Made by a program: the position numbers and the translations under genes. Of a stretch of 64,000 nucleotides of DNA, positions 52,817-60,627 are shown piece after piece. The DNA comes from Dickeya undicola (GTDB lineage: Bacteria; Pseudomonadota; Gammaproteobacteria; Enterobacterales; Enterobacteriaceae): contig NZ_JSYG01000011.1 in the NCBI RefSeq assembly GCF_000784735.1, positions 1-64,000 on the forward strand, in the 5' to 3' direction. Numbering within the stretch: the first letter of the stretch is position 1; each line of letters opens with the position of its first letter. The notes below the pieces were generated by a model. The model saw nothing but the letters and a program-made list of their open reading frames with translations. It searched no databases and was not told the DNA's origin.

Positions 52817-54304
52817 TTGCGCTCACTACTGACGGATTTACTGTTGCAGGGGCTGGAACAACAGCAGGATGGGACGCTCAACAAGCGGCTGTACGACACT
52901 ATCCGGCTGGCCATTCTGACCGGCGACATCGCACCGGGGCGGCGGCTGCCCTCGTCCCGCGACCTGGCGCAGCAACTGTCGCTGTCACGTAATACGGTGA
53001 TCGCGGCCTTCGAACAACTGCTGGCGGAAGGCTATATCGAAACCCGTACCGGTAGCGGCAGTTACGTCACCGAGCAATTGCCAGACACTCGCCCACCGGA
53101 TGTGCGTGACGATACCCAGTCGCCATTGCGCCCGGCAGTGCAGGAGATTTCCCGGCGCGGTATGCATCTGCTGGGCTATGCCGGTGCATCGGCGCGCCAG
53201 TGGGGCGCGTTTATGCCGGGCATCCCGGATATCGCCAGTTTTCCGCATGACCTGTGGCGGCGGCTGCAAACCCGGCTGTCTCGCCGCCTGAAACCGGAAC
53301 AACTCTCCTACTCGCCGATTGGTGGTTGCCCGGAACTGCAACAGGCGCTGGTGGACTACCTGCGGGTGGCGCGCTCGGTCACCTGTACCCCAGAGCAAAT
53401 CCTGATTACCGAAGGCACCCATCAGGCGATGGACCTGCTGGCTAAAATGCTGTGTAACCCCGGCGACCTGGCGTGGATCGAAGACCCCTGCTACTGGGGT
53501 ATGCGCAATGTGTTGACCATCAACGGGCTGCGTGTCGCCCCCATCGAGGTGGATGAACAAGGGATGGTGCCACCGGACGACGTTTCGCCCCAGTCAGTGC
53601 CGCGGTTGATTTGCGTCACCCCATCGCACCAGTATCCGCTGGGTGCGGTAATGAGTCTGGCGCGCCGCCAGCGCTTGCTGGCGCTGGCGCAGGAACACAG
53701 CAGTTGGGTCATCGAAGACGACTACGACAGCGAGTTCCGTTTCTCCGGCAGCCCCATCCCGGCGTTGCAGGGGCTGCAAACCCAGCCGCCGGTGATTTAC
53801 ATCGGCACCTGTAGCAAGACCCTCTATCCAGGCTTGCGGGTCAGCTACATGGTGCTACCGCCACATCTGGCGCGTGAGCTGAAAACAGCGCACGCCGAGC
53901 TATACCGGGGCGGCCATCTGCTGACGCAACTGACGCTGAGTCAGTTCATCAGTGAAGGGCATTACGCCGCCCACATCCGCCGTATGCGCCTGTTGTATGC
54001 GCGACGTCGCGCCCTGTTGAGCGAGTTGATCGTGCAGCATCTGGGCGAGGAGTACCTTGGTTACAACAGTAACGCCGGTTTACACCTGATTTTGCGGTTA
54101 CCCGACCGTATCGACGACGTGGTACTGAGCGCCCGCATCCTGCAACAAGGGGTGATGGTCAAACCGCTGTCCAGTTACTACCTGCGACCGACGCTCCAGC
54201 GTGGGCTGCTGCTCGGTTACGCCAGCGTGGACGACGCCGAGATGGTGCGCGCGTTTGAGGTTATTCTTTCCTGTTTACGCACGTTGGAAAAGACGCGCGC
54301 CTGA
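52817..54304 (+). CDS. gabR: GabR-like MocR-family transcriptional regulator
   Basis: This 495-residue MocR-type regulator is a GntR winged helix-turn-helix (about 18-85; LSLSRNTVIAAFEQLLAEGY) fused to an aminotransferase-I-like PLP-binding domain (about 120-490). The PLP lysine is in GTCSKTLYPGLR. GabR-type members bind PLP and GABA and activate gabT/gabD, which here are divergent. The start is TTG at 52817, supported by AAGGA six bases upstream; no ATG fits better. A rho-independent terminator follows. Confidence 0.9.
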   Translation: MRSLLTDLLLQGLEQQQDGTLNKRLYDTIRLAILTGDIAPGRRLPSSRDLAQQLSLSRNTVIAAFEQLLAEGYIETRTGSGSYVTEQLPDTRPPDVRDDTQSPLRPAVQEISRRGMHLLGYAGASARQWGAFMPGIPDIASFPHDLWRRLQTRLSRRLKPEQLSYSPIGGCPELQQALVDYLRVARSVTCTPEQILITEGTHQAMDLLAKMLCNPGDLAWIEDPCYWGMRNVLTINGLRVAPIEVDEQGMVPPDDVSPQSVPRLICVTPSHQYPLGAVMSLARRQRLLALAQEHSSWVIEDDYDSEFRFSGSPIPALQGLQTQPPVIYIGTCSKTLYPGLRVSYMVLPPHLARELKTAHAELYRGGHLLTQLTLSQFISEGHYAAHIRRMRLLYARRRALLSELIVQHLGEEYLGYNSNAGLHLILRLPDRIDDVVLSARILQQGVMVKPLSSYYLRPTLQRGLLLGYASVDDAEMVRAFEVILSCLRTLEKTRA

Positions 54305-54344
54305 CTCTCCCACATGTGGTTTGAGCGCCCCGCTCACCGCAGAA

Positions 54345-54382
54345 AACCGGCCAGACAGGCACCCTGTCTGCCTCGGTTTTTC
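54345..54382 (+). terminator. Rho-independent terminator of gabR
   Basis: AACCGgcCAGACAGG-CAC-CCTGTCTGcctCGGTTTTT has an 8-bp inner stem plus a 5-bp outer stem and a T-tract, 41 bp after the stop. Confidence 0.88.
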
Positions 54383-54706
54383 GCCTCGCCATTACGCACA
54401 ATATCGGTGCCTTTATTTAACAGGCACTCACCATTTTGAGGCAAAGGCGAATTACCACGCACTTTCATTGTTCACTGCTGTTGCTCACTTTGACAACCTC
54501 ACCATTGTGCAACATGCACAATATTTTGATCTTAACGGCCAAGCCTTAGCCTGATTTTTCGCTGTGATTCTCCCCTAATCAAACACCTGAACCGGTCTTT
54601 TTTTACGCCAGAATTTATAAGAATAATTTCTCAATTAACTATCGGGCATGACTTATGCATACATGAGTCATCAGCATCGCGCTACGACACGTGAGAGAAG
54701 GGAAGA
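54383..54706. other. Regulatory region of the PotA-like ATPase gene
   Basis: This 324-bp non-coding region carries the palindrome at 54504-54522. A weaker sigma-54-like element, GGGCATGACTTATGCA at 54644-54659, keeps GG-N10-GC but has three mismatches. No gene seen. Confidence 0.6.
54504..54522. promoter_or_regulatory. Palindrome shared with the ABC operon
   Basis: ATTGTGCA-ACA-TGCACAAT is a perfect 8-bp inverted repeat with the same TGTGCA-N3-TGCACA core as the site at 49738-49760. It lies about 185 bp before the ATPase gene. Confidence 0.72.
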
Positions 54707-55801
54707 ATGAAAACCTACGTTAGCTTCAAAAATATTCAAAAAACCTACGATGGCGATCGTCTGGTGGTCAAAAATCTGAATCTGGATATTCAGGAAGGCG
54801 AGTTTCTGACCATGCTGGGCCCGTCTGGCTCCGGCAAAACCACCAGCCTGATGATGCTGGCCGGGTTTGAAACGCCGACGCAGGGCGAAATTCTGCTGCG
54901 TGATACGCCGCTGCACAACCTGCCGCCCCACCAGCGCGGCATCGGTATGGTGTTTCAGAACTATGCGCTGTTCCCACACATGACAGTGGCGGAAAATCTG
55001 GCGTTTCCGCTCTCTATTCGTCGTATGAACCGCAGCGATATCAAGGAGAAAGTCGATCGGGTATTGGACCGCGTTAAACTGACCAATCTGGCCGACCGTT
55101 ACCCGGCGCAGATGTCCGGCGGCCAGCAACAACGTGTAGCGCTGGCGCGAGCGCTGGTGTTCGAGCCGCGTCTGGTGCTGATGGATGAACCGCTGGGCGC
55201 GCTGGACAAACAGCTGCGCGAGCACATGCAACTGGAAATTAAGGAGCTACACCGGGCGTTGGAACTCACCGTGGTGTACGTCACCCATGATCAGAGCGAA
55301 GCCATGACCATGTCGGATCGAGTTGCGGTCTTCAACGACGGGATTATTCAGCAGATGGACAGCCCCAGCGACATCTATGAACGTCCGCAAAATGCCTTTG
55401 TGGCACAGTTTATCGGTGAAAACAACACGCTGATTGGCACGCAATCTGGCGGCGACGGCGACTACTATCAGGCTCAGTTGGATGACGGCACGGTATTACG
55501 CGCGCTGAAAGTCCGCCCCAGTTCACCGGGCAGAAAAATCCATTTGTGTATTCGCCCGGAACGGGTGCGAGTCAATGCCAGCGTACTGCCGGACGGCGCA
55601 CAACAGGTCAACGCCCGCATCCAGCAATTTATCTATCTCGGCGATCACGTGCGCATGATGACCGAGGTTGCCGGTCAGCCGCAGTTTATGGTGAAACTGC
55701 CCGCCAGCGACGTGAACCCGGACTGGAAAATCGGCAGCGAAATCCATTTGTCCTGGCAGCCGGAACACCTGCGCGCACTGGATGCGGTGGTAACGCATTA
55801 A
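54707..55801 (+). CDS. ABC transporter ATP-binding protein, PotA-like
   Basis: This 364-residue ATPase of the spermidine/putrescine importer class has Walker A GPSGSGKTT (about 38-46), a Q-loop in MVFQNYALFPHM, signature MSGGQQQRVALARAL, Walker B LVLMDEPLGALD, the His switch VTHDQ and a C-terminal TOBE domain (about 280-360). AGAAGGGAAGA precedes the ATG. No permease or binding protein lies beside it; the only candidates in the window are at 46394-49585. The shared upstream palindrome supports one transporter made from both loci. Confidence 0.92.
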   Translation: MKTYVSFKNIQKTYDGDRLVVKNLNLDIQEGEFLTMLGPSGSGKTTSLMMLAGFETPTQGEILLRDTPLHNLPPHQRGIGMVFQNYALFPHMTVAENLAFPLSIRRMNRSDIKEKVDRVLDRVKLTNLADRYPAQMSGGQQQRVALARALVFEPRLVLMDEPLGALDKQLREHMQLEIKELHRALELTVVYVTHDQSEAMTMSDRVAVFNDGIIQQMDSPSDIYERPQNAFVAQFIGENNTLIGTQSGGDGDYYQAQLDDGTVLRALKVRPSSPGRKIHLCIRPERVRVNASVLPDGAQQVNARIQQFIYLGDHVRMMTEVAGQPQFMVKLPASDVNPDWKIGSEIHLSWQPEHLRALDAVVTH

Positions 55802-56026
55802 TACACCGCGGCTCCTGCGGGTTTCTTGTCATTAATCAGAGCAGCCCTGTCAACCTGGGCTGCTCCGTTAATCCGGGTAGAACCGTTGAATCCGGGTAGC
55901 TCCGTTAATCCGGGTAGATAGTGATCTGCCCGAAACCATGCCAATATGGTCACGCCACTGGCGGTTAGCGTTGTAGCCCTAACCACCCTCGCCTCATCCG
56001 ACTTTCACACACGGAGTGTCTTAGCC

Positions 56027-56257
56027 ATGCCACATGTTGCCATCAAGTATTTCCCGCGCAATCTGCCTGAAAACGTCAAACAGGATTTAGCAAACGATAT
56101 CAGCGAGTTACTCAAGAAATATCTAAACGCGGAAGACAAATCGATCTCGGTTGCCTTAACCGAAGTTGTGCCGGAACGCTGGAAAGACGCGGTTTACGAT
56201 ATCGAAATCGGGCCGGAACTGGAGAATCTCACCAAAAAACCGGGATATACCATGTAA
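56027..56257 (+). CDS. pptA: PptA-like 4-oxalocrotonate tautomerase family protein
   Basis: This 76-residue small tautomerase has the catalytic N-terminal proline exposed after Met removal (MPHVAIKYFPRNLPENVKQ), and closely resembles E. coli PptA (YdcE) in length, in the SISVALTEV segment and in the KKPGYTM end. The frame is open from 55946, but only the ATG at 56027 places Pro at position 1. Natural substrate of PptA is unknown. A GGAG lies 11 bp upstream, somewhat far. Confidence 0.88.
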   Translation: MPHVAIKYFPRNLPENVKQDLANDISELLKKYLNAEDKSISVALTEVVPERWKDAVYDIEIGPELENLTKKPGYTM

Positions 56258-56587
56258 CGTCAACGCACGGGTCACGTTATTGGCGAGCAAAGCCCGGACG
56301 TTACGGTCACCCTTCGCTGTGCTCTGGTTCATCTGCGTTGCCCGTCAAAACCAAGGCTCATAACGAGCCTTGTAGCACAATCGACCCGCCCGTCATTCAC
56401 ATCAGGTTTTGCTCGATAATCGTAACGAACCCAATTAGCAGGCTTTTGTGGCTAAATAGATACCTGATTGTATAAAAAATAGTAATTAAACACCGTCTGA
56501 TGCGTGAAAGCCGAGATAAATGATGAATTAACATATGTCTAATGTTATATGTAACGAGATATTGTGATTTTTTATGAGGATAGGGAT
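56258..56587. other. Intergenic region after the tautomerase gene
   Basis: About 330 bp. It turns AT rich from about 56440 onward, towards the next gene. No terminator with a T-tract, gene or repeat was recognised. Confidence 0.5.
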
Positions 56588-57157
56588 GTGACTGGGACCA
56601 TTATTGTCAACAAAAACGAAATTGATAATAGGTATGCATGGCTATTAGCATTGGTAAATTCAGCGGGGTATTTATTAAGCACAGGATCCATTAATGTTTA
56701 TGTTTCTGGCATTATTATCCTCGTTATTAACTTATTTTTAATGCTGACTGATTCAGCAAAACTGGAAGCAAGTGGATATAAAAGCCCGCTGGTTATATTG
56801 GGCGTACTATTCGGGCCTATCTATATAATCCACAGAGCGATCATTCTAAGAAAAACAGAAGTACCCTATTACGCGATAGTTTGGTTCCTGTCTCTCGTTA
56901 CGTTAATGTATATAACATCTGTCGATGAATACAACCAAGAGCTGGAAGGCGCAGCCTGTGTAATTGTGACTGAAATACTACAAGAAAACAATGACCAGCG
57001 TGAACTGGAGTGCAAGGCTGTAAAAATAGATGAAAAAGTCAATGATACTTTTTATAAAGCTCACGCCATTATTAGCAATGGAGAGTCCGTTAAGATAGGA
57101 ATAGAAGACAAAAGTGATGACGAAATATTTGTGACAATGTCCTCTACTCCACATTAA
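56588..57157 (+). CDS. Unrecognised AT-rich membrane protein
   Basis: I do not recognise this protein of about 189 residues. It has three to four hydrophobic segments in the first 110 residues (around 19-32, 38-56, 68-84 and 94-111) and a soluble C-terminal half (about 112-189) with two cysteines and mixed beta-type sequence. The start is uncertain: GTG at 56588 has a GAGGATAGGG leader; GTG at 56564 is the longer option. Codon use is AT rich compared with neighbours. It stands alone between a tautomerase gene and an ERIC-derived repeat, which suggests accessory DNA. Confidence 0.55.
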   Translation: MTGTIIVNKNEIDNRYAWLLALVNSAGYLLSTGSINVYVSGIIILVINLFLMLTDSAKLEASGYKSPLVILGVLFGPIYIIHRAIILRKTEVPYYAIVWFLSLVTLMYITSVDEYNQELEGAACVIVTEILQENNDQRELECKAVKIDEKVNDTFYKAHAIISNGESVKIGIEDKSDDEIFVTMSSTPH

Positions 57158-57174
57158 CCCAGCCTTGAACAGGC

Positions 57175-57350
57175 TATACCCGTCATACTTCAAGTTGCAG
57201 GTGTGTTGGCTACGTTACTCGGCCCATTTCATGGGCCTCACCTCTTCGGGGCCGCTGCAAGCAGCGTTCAAATCGGCTTACGCCAATTAACGCGGCGACG
57301 CAGCAAATCCCCAGGAGCTGACATCAGTAGGTGACTGGGGTGAGCGGCGT
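57175..57350. repeat. Composite ERIC-related sequence
   Basis: The left ERIC arm (TATACCCGTCATACTTCAAG, GGTGTGTTGGCTACG) is followed by unrelated GC-rich sequence, then by an ERIC core in opposite orientation (AATCCCCAGGAGCTGACATC, TAGGTGACTGGGGTGAGCG). The right arm is missing. The element looks rearranged. Confidence 0.8.
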
Positions 57351-57570
57351 CTGCTAACCTGACCCCTCCCTGGCCTGACCGCACATCCGACATGAATATA
57401 GCTCATGTTGTAATGAAATTAAGTCGCTTTCCCTCGCCCATCAACTCTGGCATAAAATATGCTAAATTAACTCGCCAGCAACATGAAGACCACCAATTGA
57501 TAAATTAAAGTCATTTAATATCAACATGTTAACCGGGTTTTCATATCAAGCATCAGGAAAAAAGAACGCG

Positions 57571-58548
57571 ATGACTAAAAATTTTACATTTACGATTAAA
57601 AGCAGTTGCTTCGATGAGAACTATAACCCCTCCGAAAATACGCGTATCACGACCAACTTTGCGAATCTGGCCAGAGGAGATCGCCGCCAGGAGAACTTAC
57701 GCAATACATTAGTGATGATTGACAATCGCTTCAATACATTGGCGTATTGGGATAACCCCAAAGGTGACCGTTATTCCGTCGAACTTGAAATCATTTCTGT
57801 TGATATGCACATTGCCGACAATAACGCCACCTTCCCGGCAATTGAAATTTTGAAAACCAACATCATTGATAAAAAAACAAACCAGCGGATTGAAGGTATT
57901 GTAGGCAATAATTTCTCGTCTTACGTGCGTGATTATGACTTTAGCGTGTTGTTGTTAGAGCATAATAATAGTCAATCCGAATTTAGCATTCCCGATAACT
58001 TTGGCGATTTGCATGGGAATATATTTAAATATTTCGTCAATTCGCAGGAATACAAAGACAAATTTAGCAAGCGGCCGGTAATATGTTTAAGTGTTTCCAG
58101 CAAAGAAACCTATCATAGAACGGGAAACCAGCATCCTGTATTGGGCATCGAGTATCAACCAAATGGTTCTTCTTTAACCGAACAGTATTTCGAAAAAATG
58201 GGGCTACAGGTTCGCTACTTTATGCCACAAAATAGTGTTGCGCCTTTGGCTTTTTATTTCTTTGGTGATTTACTGAGTGATTACACGGATCTTGAGCTTA
58301 TCAGTACCATCAGCACGATGGAGACGTTCCAAAAAATCTACCGCCCTGAGATTTACAATGCGAACTCTGCTGCCGGGCAATACTATTGCCCCAACCTGAA
58401 TCATCATGATCATTCATTAACAAAAATTGTTTATGATCGCGAAGAGCGCAGCCAGTTGGCGATTAAGCAAGGGAAGTTTACTGAAGAGCACTTCATCAAA
58501 CCGTATAAAAATATTCTTGAGCAATGGTCGGCTCATTACGCGCGCTAA
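57571..58548 (+). CDS. mesX: MesX-like DUF1852 protein, partner of methionine synthase MesD
   Basis: This 325-residue protein belongs to the DUF1852 family (MTKNFTFTIKSSCFDENYN...), named MesX because it is needed with MesD for a folate-independent methionine synthase activity in Acinetobacter-type systems. The start at 57571 has AGGAAAAAAG upstream; the frame opens at 57526. It is 27 bp before the MesD-like gene on the same strand, the expected pairing. It is soluble and has no metal-site motif I can name. MesX is thought to act in an oxygen-dependent step; this is family knowledge. Confidence 0.85.
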   Translation: MTKNFTFTIKSSCFDENYNPSENTRITTNFANLARGDRRQENLRNTLVMIDNRFNTLAYWDNPKGDRYSVELEIISVDMHIADNNATFPAIEILKTNIIDKKTNQRIEGIVGNNFSSYVRDYDFSVLLLEHNNSQSEFSIPDNFGDLHGNIFKYFVNSQEYKDKFSKRPVICLSVSSKETYHRTGNQHPVLGIEYQPNGSSLTEQYFEKMGLQVRYFMPQNSVAPLAFYFFGDLLSDYTDLELISTISTMETFQKIYRPEIYNANSAAGQYYCPNLNHHDHSLTKIVYDREERSQLAIKQGKFTEEHFIKPYKNILEQWSAHYAR

Positions 58549-58575
58549 TTCACCAAAAATATAAGGTCACCTGCT

Positions 58576-59607
58576 ATGAAAACATTGCTACCTACCTCAA
58601 CTGCGGGCAGTTTACCCAAGCCCTCCTGGCTCGCCGAGCCGGAGAAGCTGTGGTCCCCCTGGAAATTACAAAACGACGAGCTGATTGAGGGGAAAAAAGA
58701 TGCCTTAAGCTTGTCGCTGTTTGATCAACTGCGTGCAGGTATTGATATTGTCAGCGATGGCGAACAAACACGCCAACACTTTGTCACCACGTTTATTGAA
58801 CACCTGAGCGGTGTGGATTTTGAGAAACGTGAAGTGGTTAAAATTCGTAATCGCTATGACGCGAGCGTGCCGACAGTGGTCGGTGCGGTAGCGCGTCAAA
58901 AACCCGTGTTTGTTGAAGATGCCAAATTCTTACGTCAACTCACCAAGCAACCCATTAAATGGGCCTTGCCGGGGCCGATGACGATGATTGATACGCTCTA
59001 TGATAACCACTATAAAAGCCGCGAAAAGCTCGCCTGGGAATTTGCAAAAATACTCAATCAGGAAGCGAAAGAATTAGAGGCTGCGGGTGTCGATATCATC
59101 CAGTTTGATGAGCCTGCCTTTAATGTTTTCTTTGATGAAGTGAATGATTGGGGAATCGCCACGTTAGAAAAAGCCATTGAAGGGCTGAAATGTGAAACGG
59201 CTGTGCATATTTGCTATGGCTATGGCATCAAAGCCAATACCGATTGGAAAAAAACGCTGGGGTCAGAGTGGCGGCAATACGAAGAAGCCTTTCCCAAACT
59301 GCAAACATCGGCTATCGATATCATTTCGCTGGAATGTCATAACTCGCGAGTTCCGATGGATCTGCTTGAGCTGATTCGCGGTAAAAAAGTCATGGTAGGG
59401 GCCATTGATGTGGCAACCAATACCATAGAGACACCAGAAGAAGTCGCCGATACGCTACGAAAAGCACTCCAATTTGTCGATGCCGACAAGCTCTACCCTT
59501 CGACCAACTGCGGTATGGCCCCCTTATCTCGTCGGGTAGCCACAGGCAAACTCAATGCGTTAAGCGCAGGTGCAGACATCATCCGCAGAGAGCTTTCTGC
59601 TAAATAA
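58576..59607 (+). CDS. mesD: MesD-like core methionine synthase (MetE C-terminal type)
   Basis: This 343-residue protein corresponds to the catalytic C-terminal barrel of cobalamin-independent methionine synthase MetE without the folate-binding N-terminal half. Zinc ligands are recognisable: His211 and Cys213 (AVHICYGYG), Glu253 (SLECHNS) and Cys312 (STNCGMAPL). The homocysteine-binding region DEPAF is at 179-183. Paired with a MesX-like gene, it should methylate homocysteine from a non-folate donor. AGGTCACCTGCT precedes the ATG. I could not see a convincing MetJ operator upstream of the pair. Confidence 0.87.
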   Translation: MKTLLPTSTAGSLPKPSWLAEPEKLWSPWKLQNDELIEGKKDALSLSLFDQLRAGIDIVSDGEQTRQHFVTTFIEHLSGVDFEKREVVKIRNRYDASVPTVVGAVARQKPVFVEDAKFLRQLTKQPIKWALPGPMTMIDTLYDNHYKSREKLAWEFAKILNQEAKELEAAGVDIIQFDEPAFNVFFDEVNDWGIATLEKAIEGLKCETAVHICYGYGIKANTDWKKTLGSEWRQYEEAFPKLQTSAIDIISLECHNSRVPMDLLELIRGKKVMVGAIDVATNTIETPEEVADTLRKALQFVDADKLYPSTNCGMAPLSRRVATGKLNALSAGADIIRRELSAK

Positions 59608-59704
59608 CCAGAACCACCGGCGGCCGACGGAATACACCGGGCCGCCTTTTTGCTGTCGTACAGCGTGATAGCACGTGCTGGCATCGTCACCGCCAATCCG
59701 GTTT

Positions 59705-60328
59705 TTAAACCATGCCATTATTCCCATGACGCAAAAATGCCGGTCGCTGATTCAAGCGCATAAACCACGCATCAATGGCAGGGACTTCAGGGTGGGGAAA
59801 CGGTGTCATTTTCCAGCGATTCACCGACAACCCAAGCACCACATCGGCCAGCGTAAACGTCTCACCTGCCGCCCATGCACCGGTGCGCTGGAGTTGTTGT
59901 TCAAGAATACCGATACAGTGATTCCACTCTTTAATGCCTGCGGCAATCGCGTTTTGATCGTTATAGGCCGGGTTCTTGCGCGCCAGGGCCGGGAAGACAT
60001 AACGCCAGGCGTTGTTAAACTCGGTCGCCTGCCAGTCCATCCAGTGCTCGACGTTAGCGCACGCCTGCGCTTCAGTGGGGAGCAGGTCATCACGCCCGGC
60101 TTTACGCGCCAGATAGCGACAAATCGAATTGGATTCCCACAGCACGAATTCATCGTCAATCAACACGGGCACCATCGCATTCGGATTCATGGCGCGAAAT
60201 GCATCGGTTTCCGTTGAGGCAAATCCGCTACCATAATCTTCCTGAACATAATCCAGCCCCACTTCCTCGCAGGTCCAGAGCACTTTACGCACATTTATTG
60301 ACGTCGTTTTGCCAAGTATTTTCAGCAT
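59705..60328 (-). CDS. Glutathione S-transferase family protein
   Basis: This 207-residue cytosolic GST has a thioredoxin-like N-terminal domain (MLKILGKTTSINVRKVLWTCEEVGLDY; WESNSICRYLAR glutathione-binding Glu-Ser pair) and an all-helical C-terminal domain (about 88-205; LADVVLGLSVNRW). The catalytic residue is probably Ser10 or Thr9, as in beta/theta-like classes. The substrate is unknown. It converges with the MesD-like gene, with about 95 bp between stops. Confidence 0.9.
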   Translation of the reverse strand: MLKILGKTTSINVRKVLWTCEEVGLDYVQEDYGSGFASTETDAFRAMNPNAMVPVLIDDEFVLWESNSICRYLARKAGRDDLLPTEAQACANVEHWMDWQATEFNNAWRYVFPALARKNPAYNDQNAIAAGIKEWNHCIGILEQQLQRTGAWAAGETFTLADVVLGLSVNRWKMTPFPHPEVPAIDAWFMRLNQRPAFLRHGNNGMV

Positions 60329-60627
60329 ACCTCGAATGTCCTTCCGCGTGATTAATCGTTTAAAAACACTACACCAACCTCATATCTGCGTGCTACTGGT
60401 AACAGCGCATTGGCATGGCTACAGCGCATTCGTGGGTTTATGCTTTTATTGGGCTGCAAATTCGAATTGTGTGGCGCTTCCTACTTCATATCGCTTTACG
60501 TTGACATCAAAAATCAGTTTGGCTGTTCGCTTCAGACCCCTTCAGGCTTATAGCCGATAGTAGGAGGCTGCTCTGTCGGCTATGAGCGAGGAGCAGACCT
60601 CAAACTGAATGTGTGTTAATAAGGAGG
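60329..60627. other. Intergenic region with no recognised feature
   Basis: About 300 bp upstream of the GST gene and downstream of the caspase-like gene. I see no gene, repeat or clear terminator. Confidence 0.5.
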
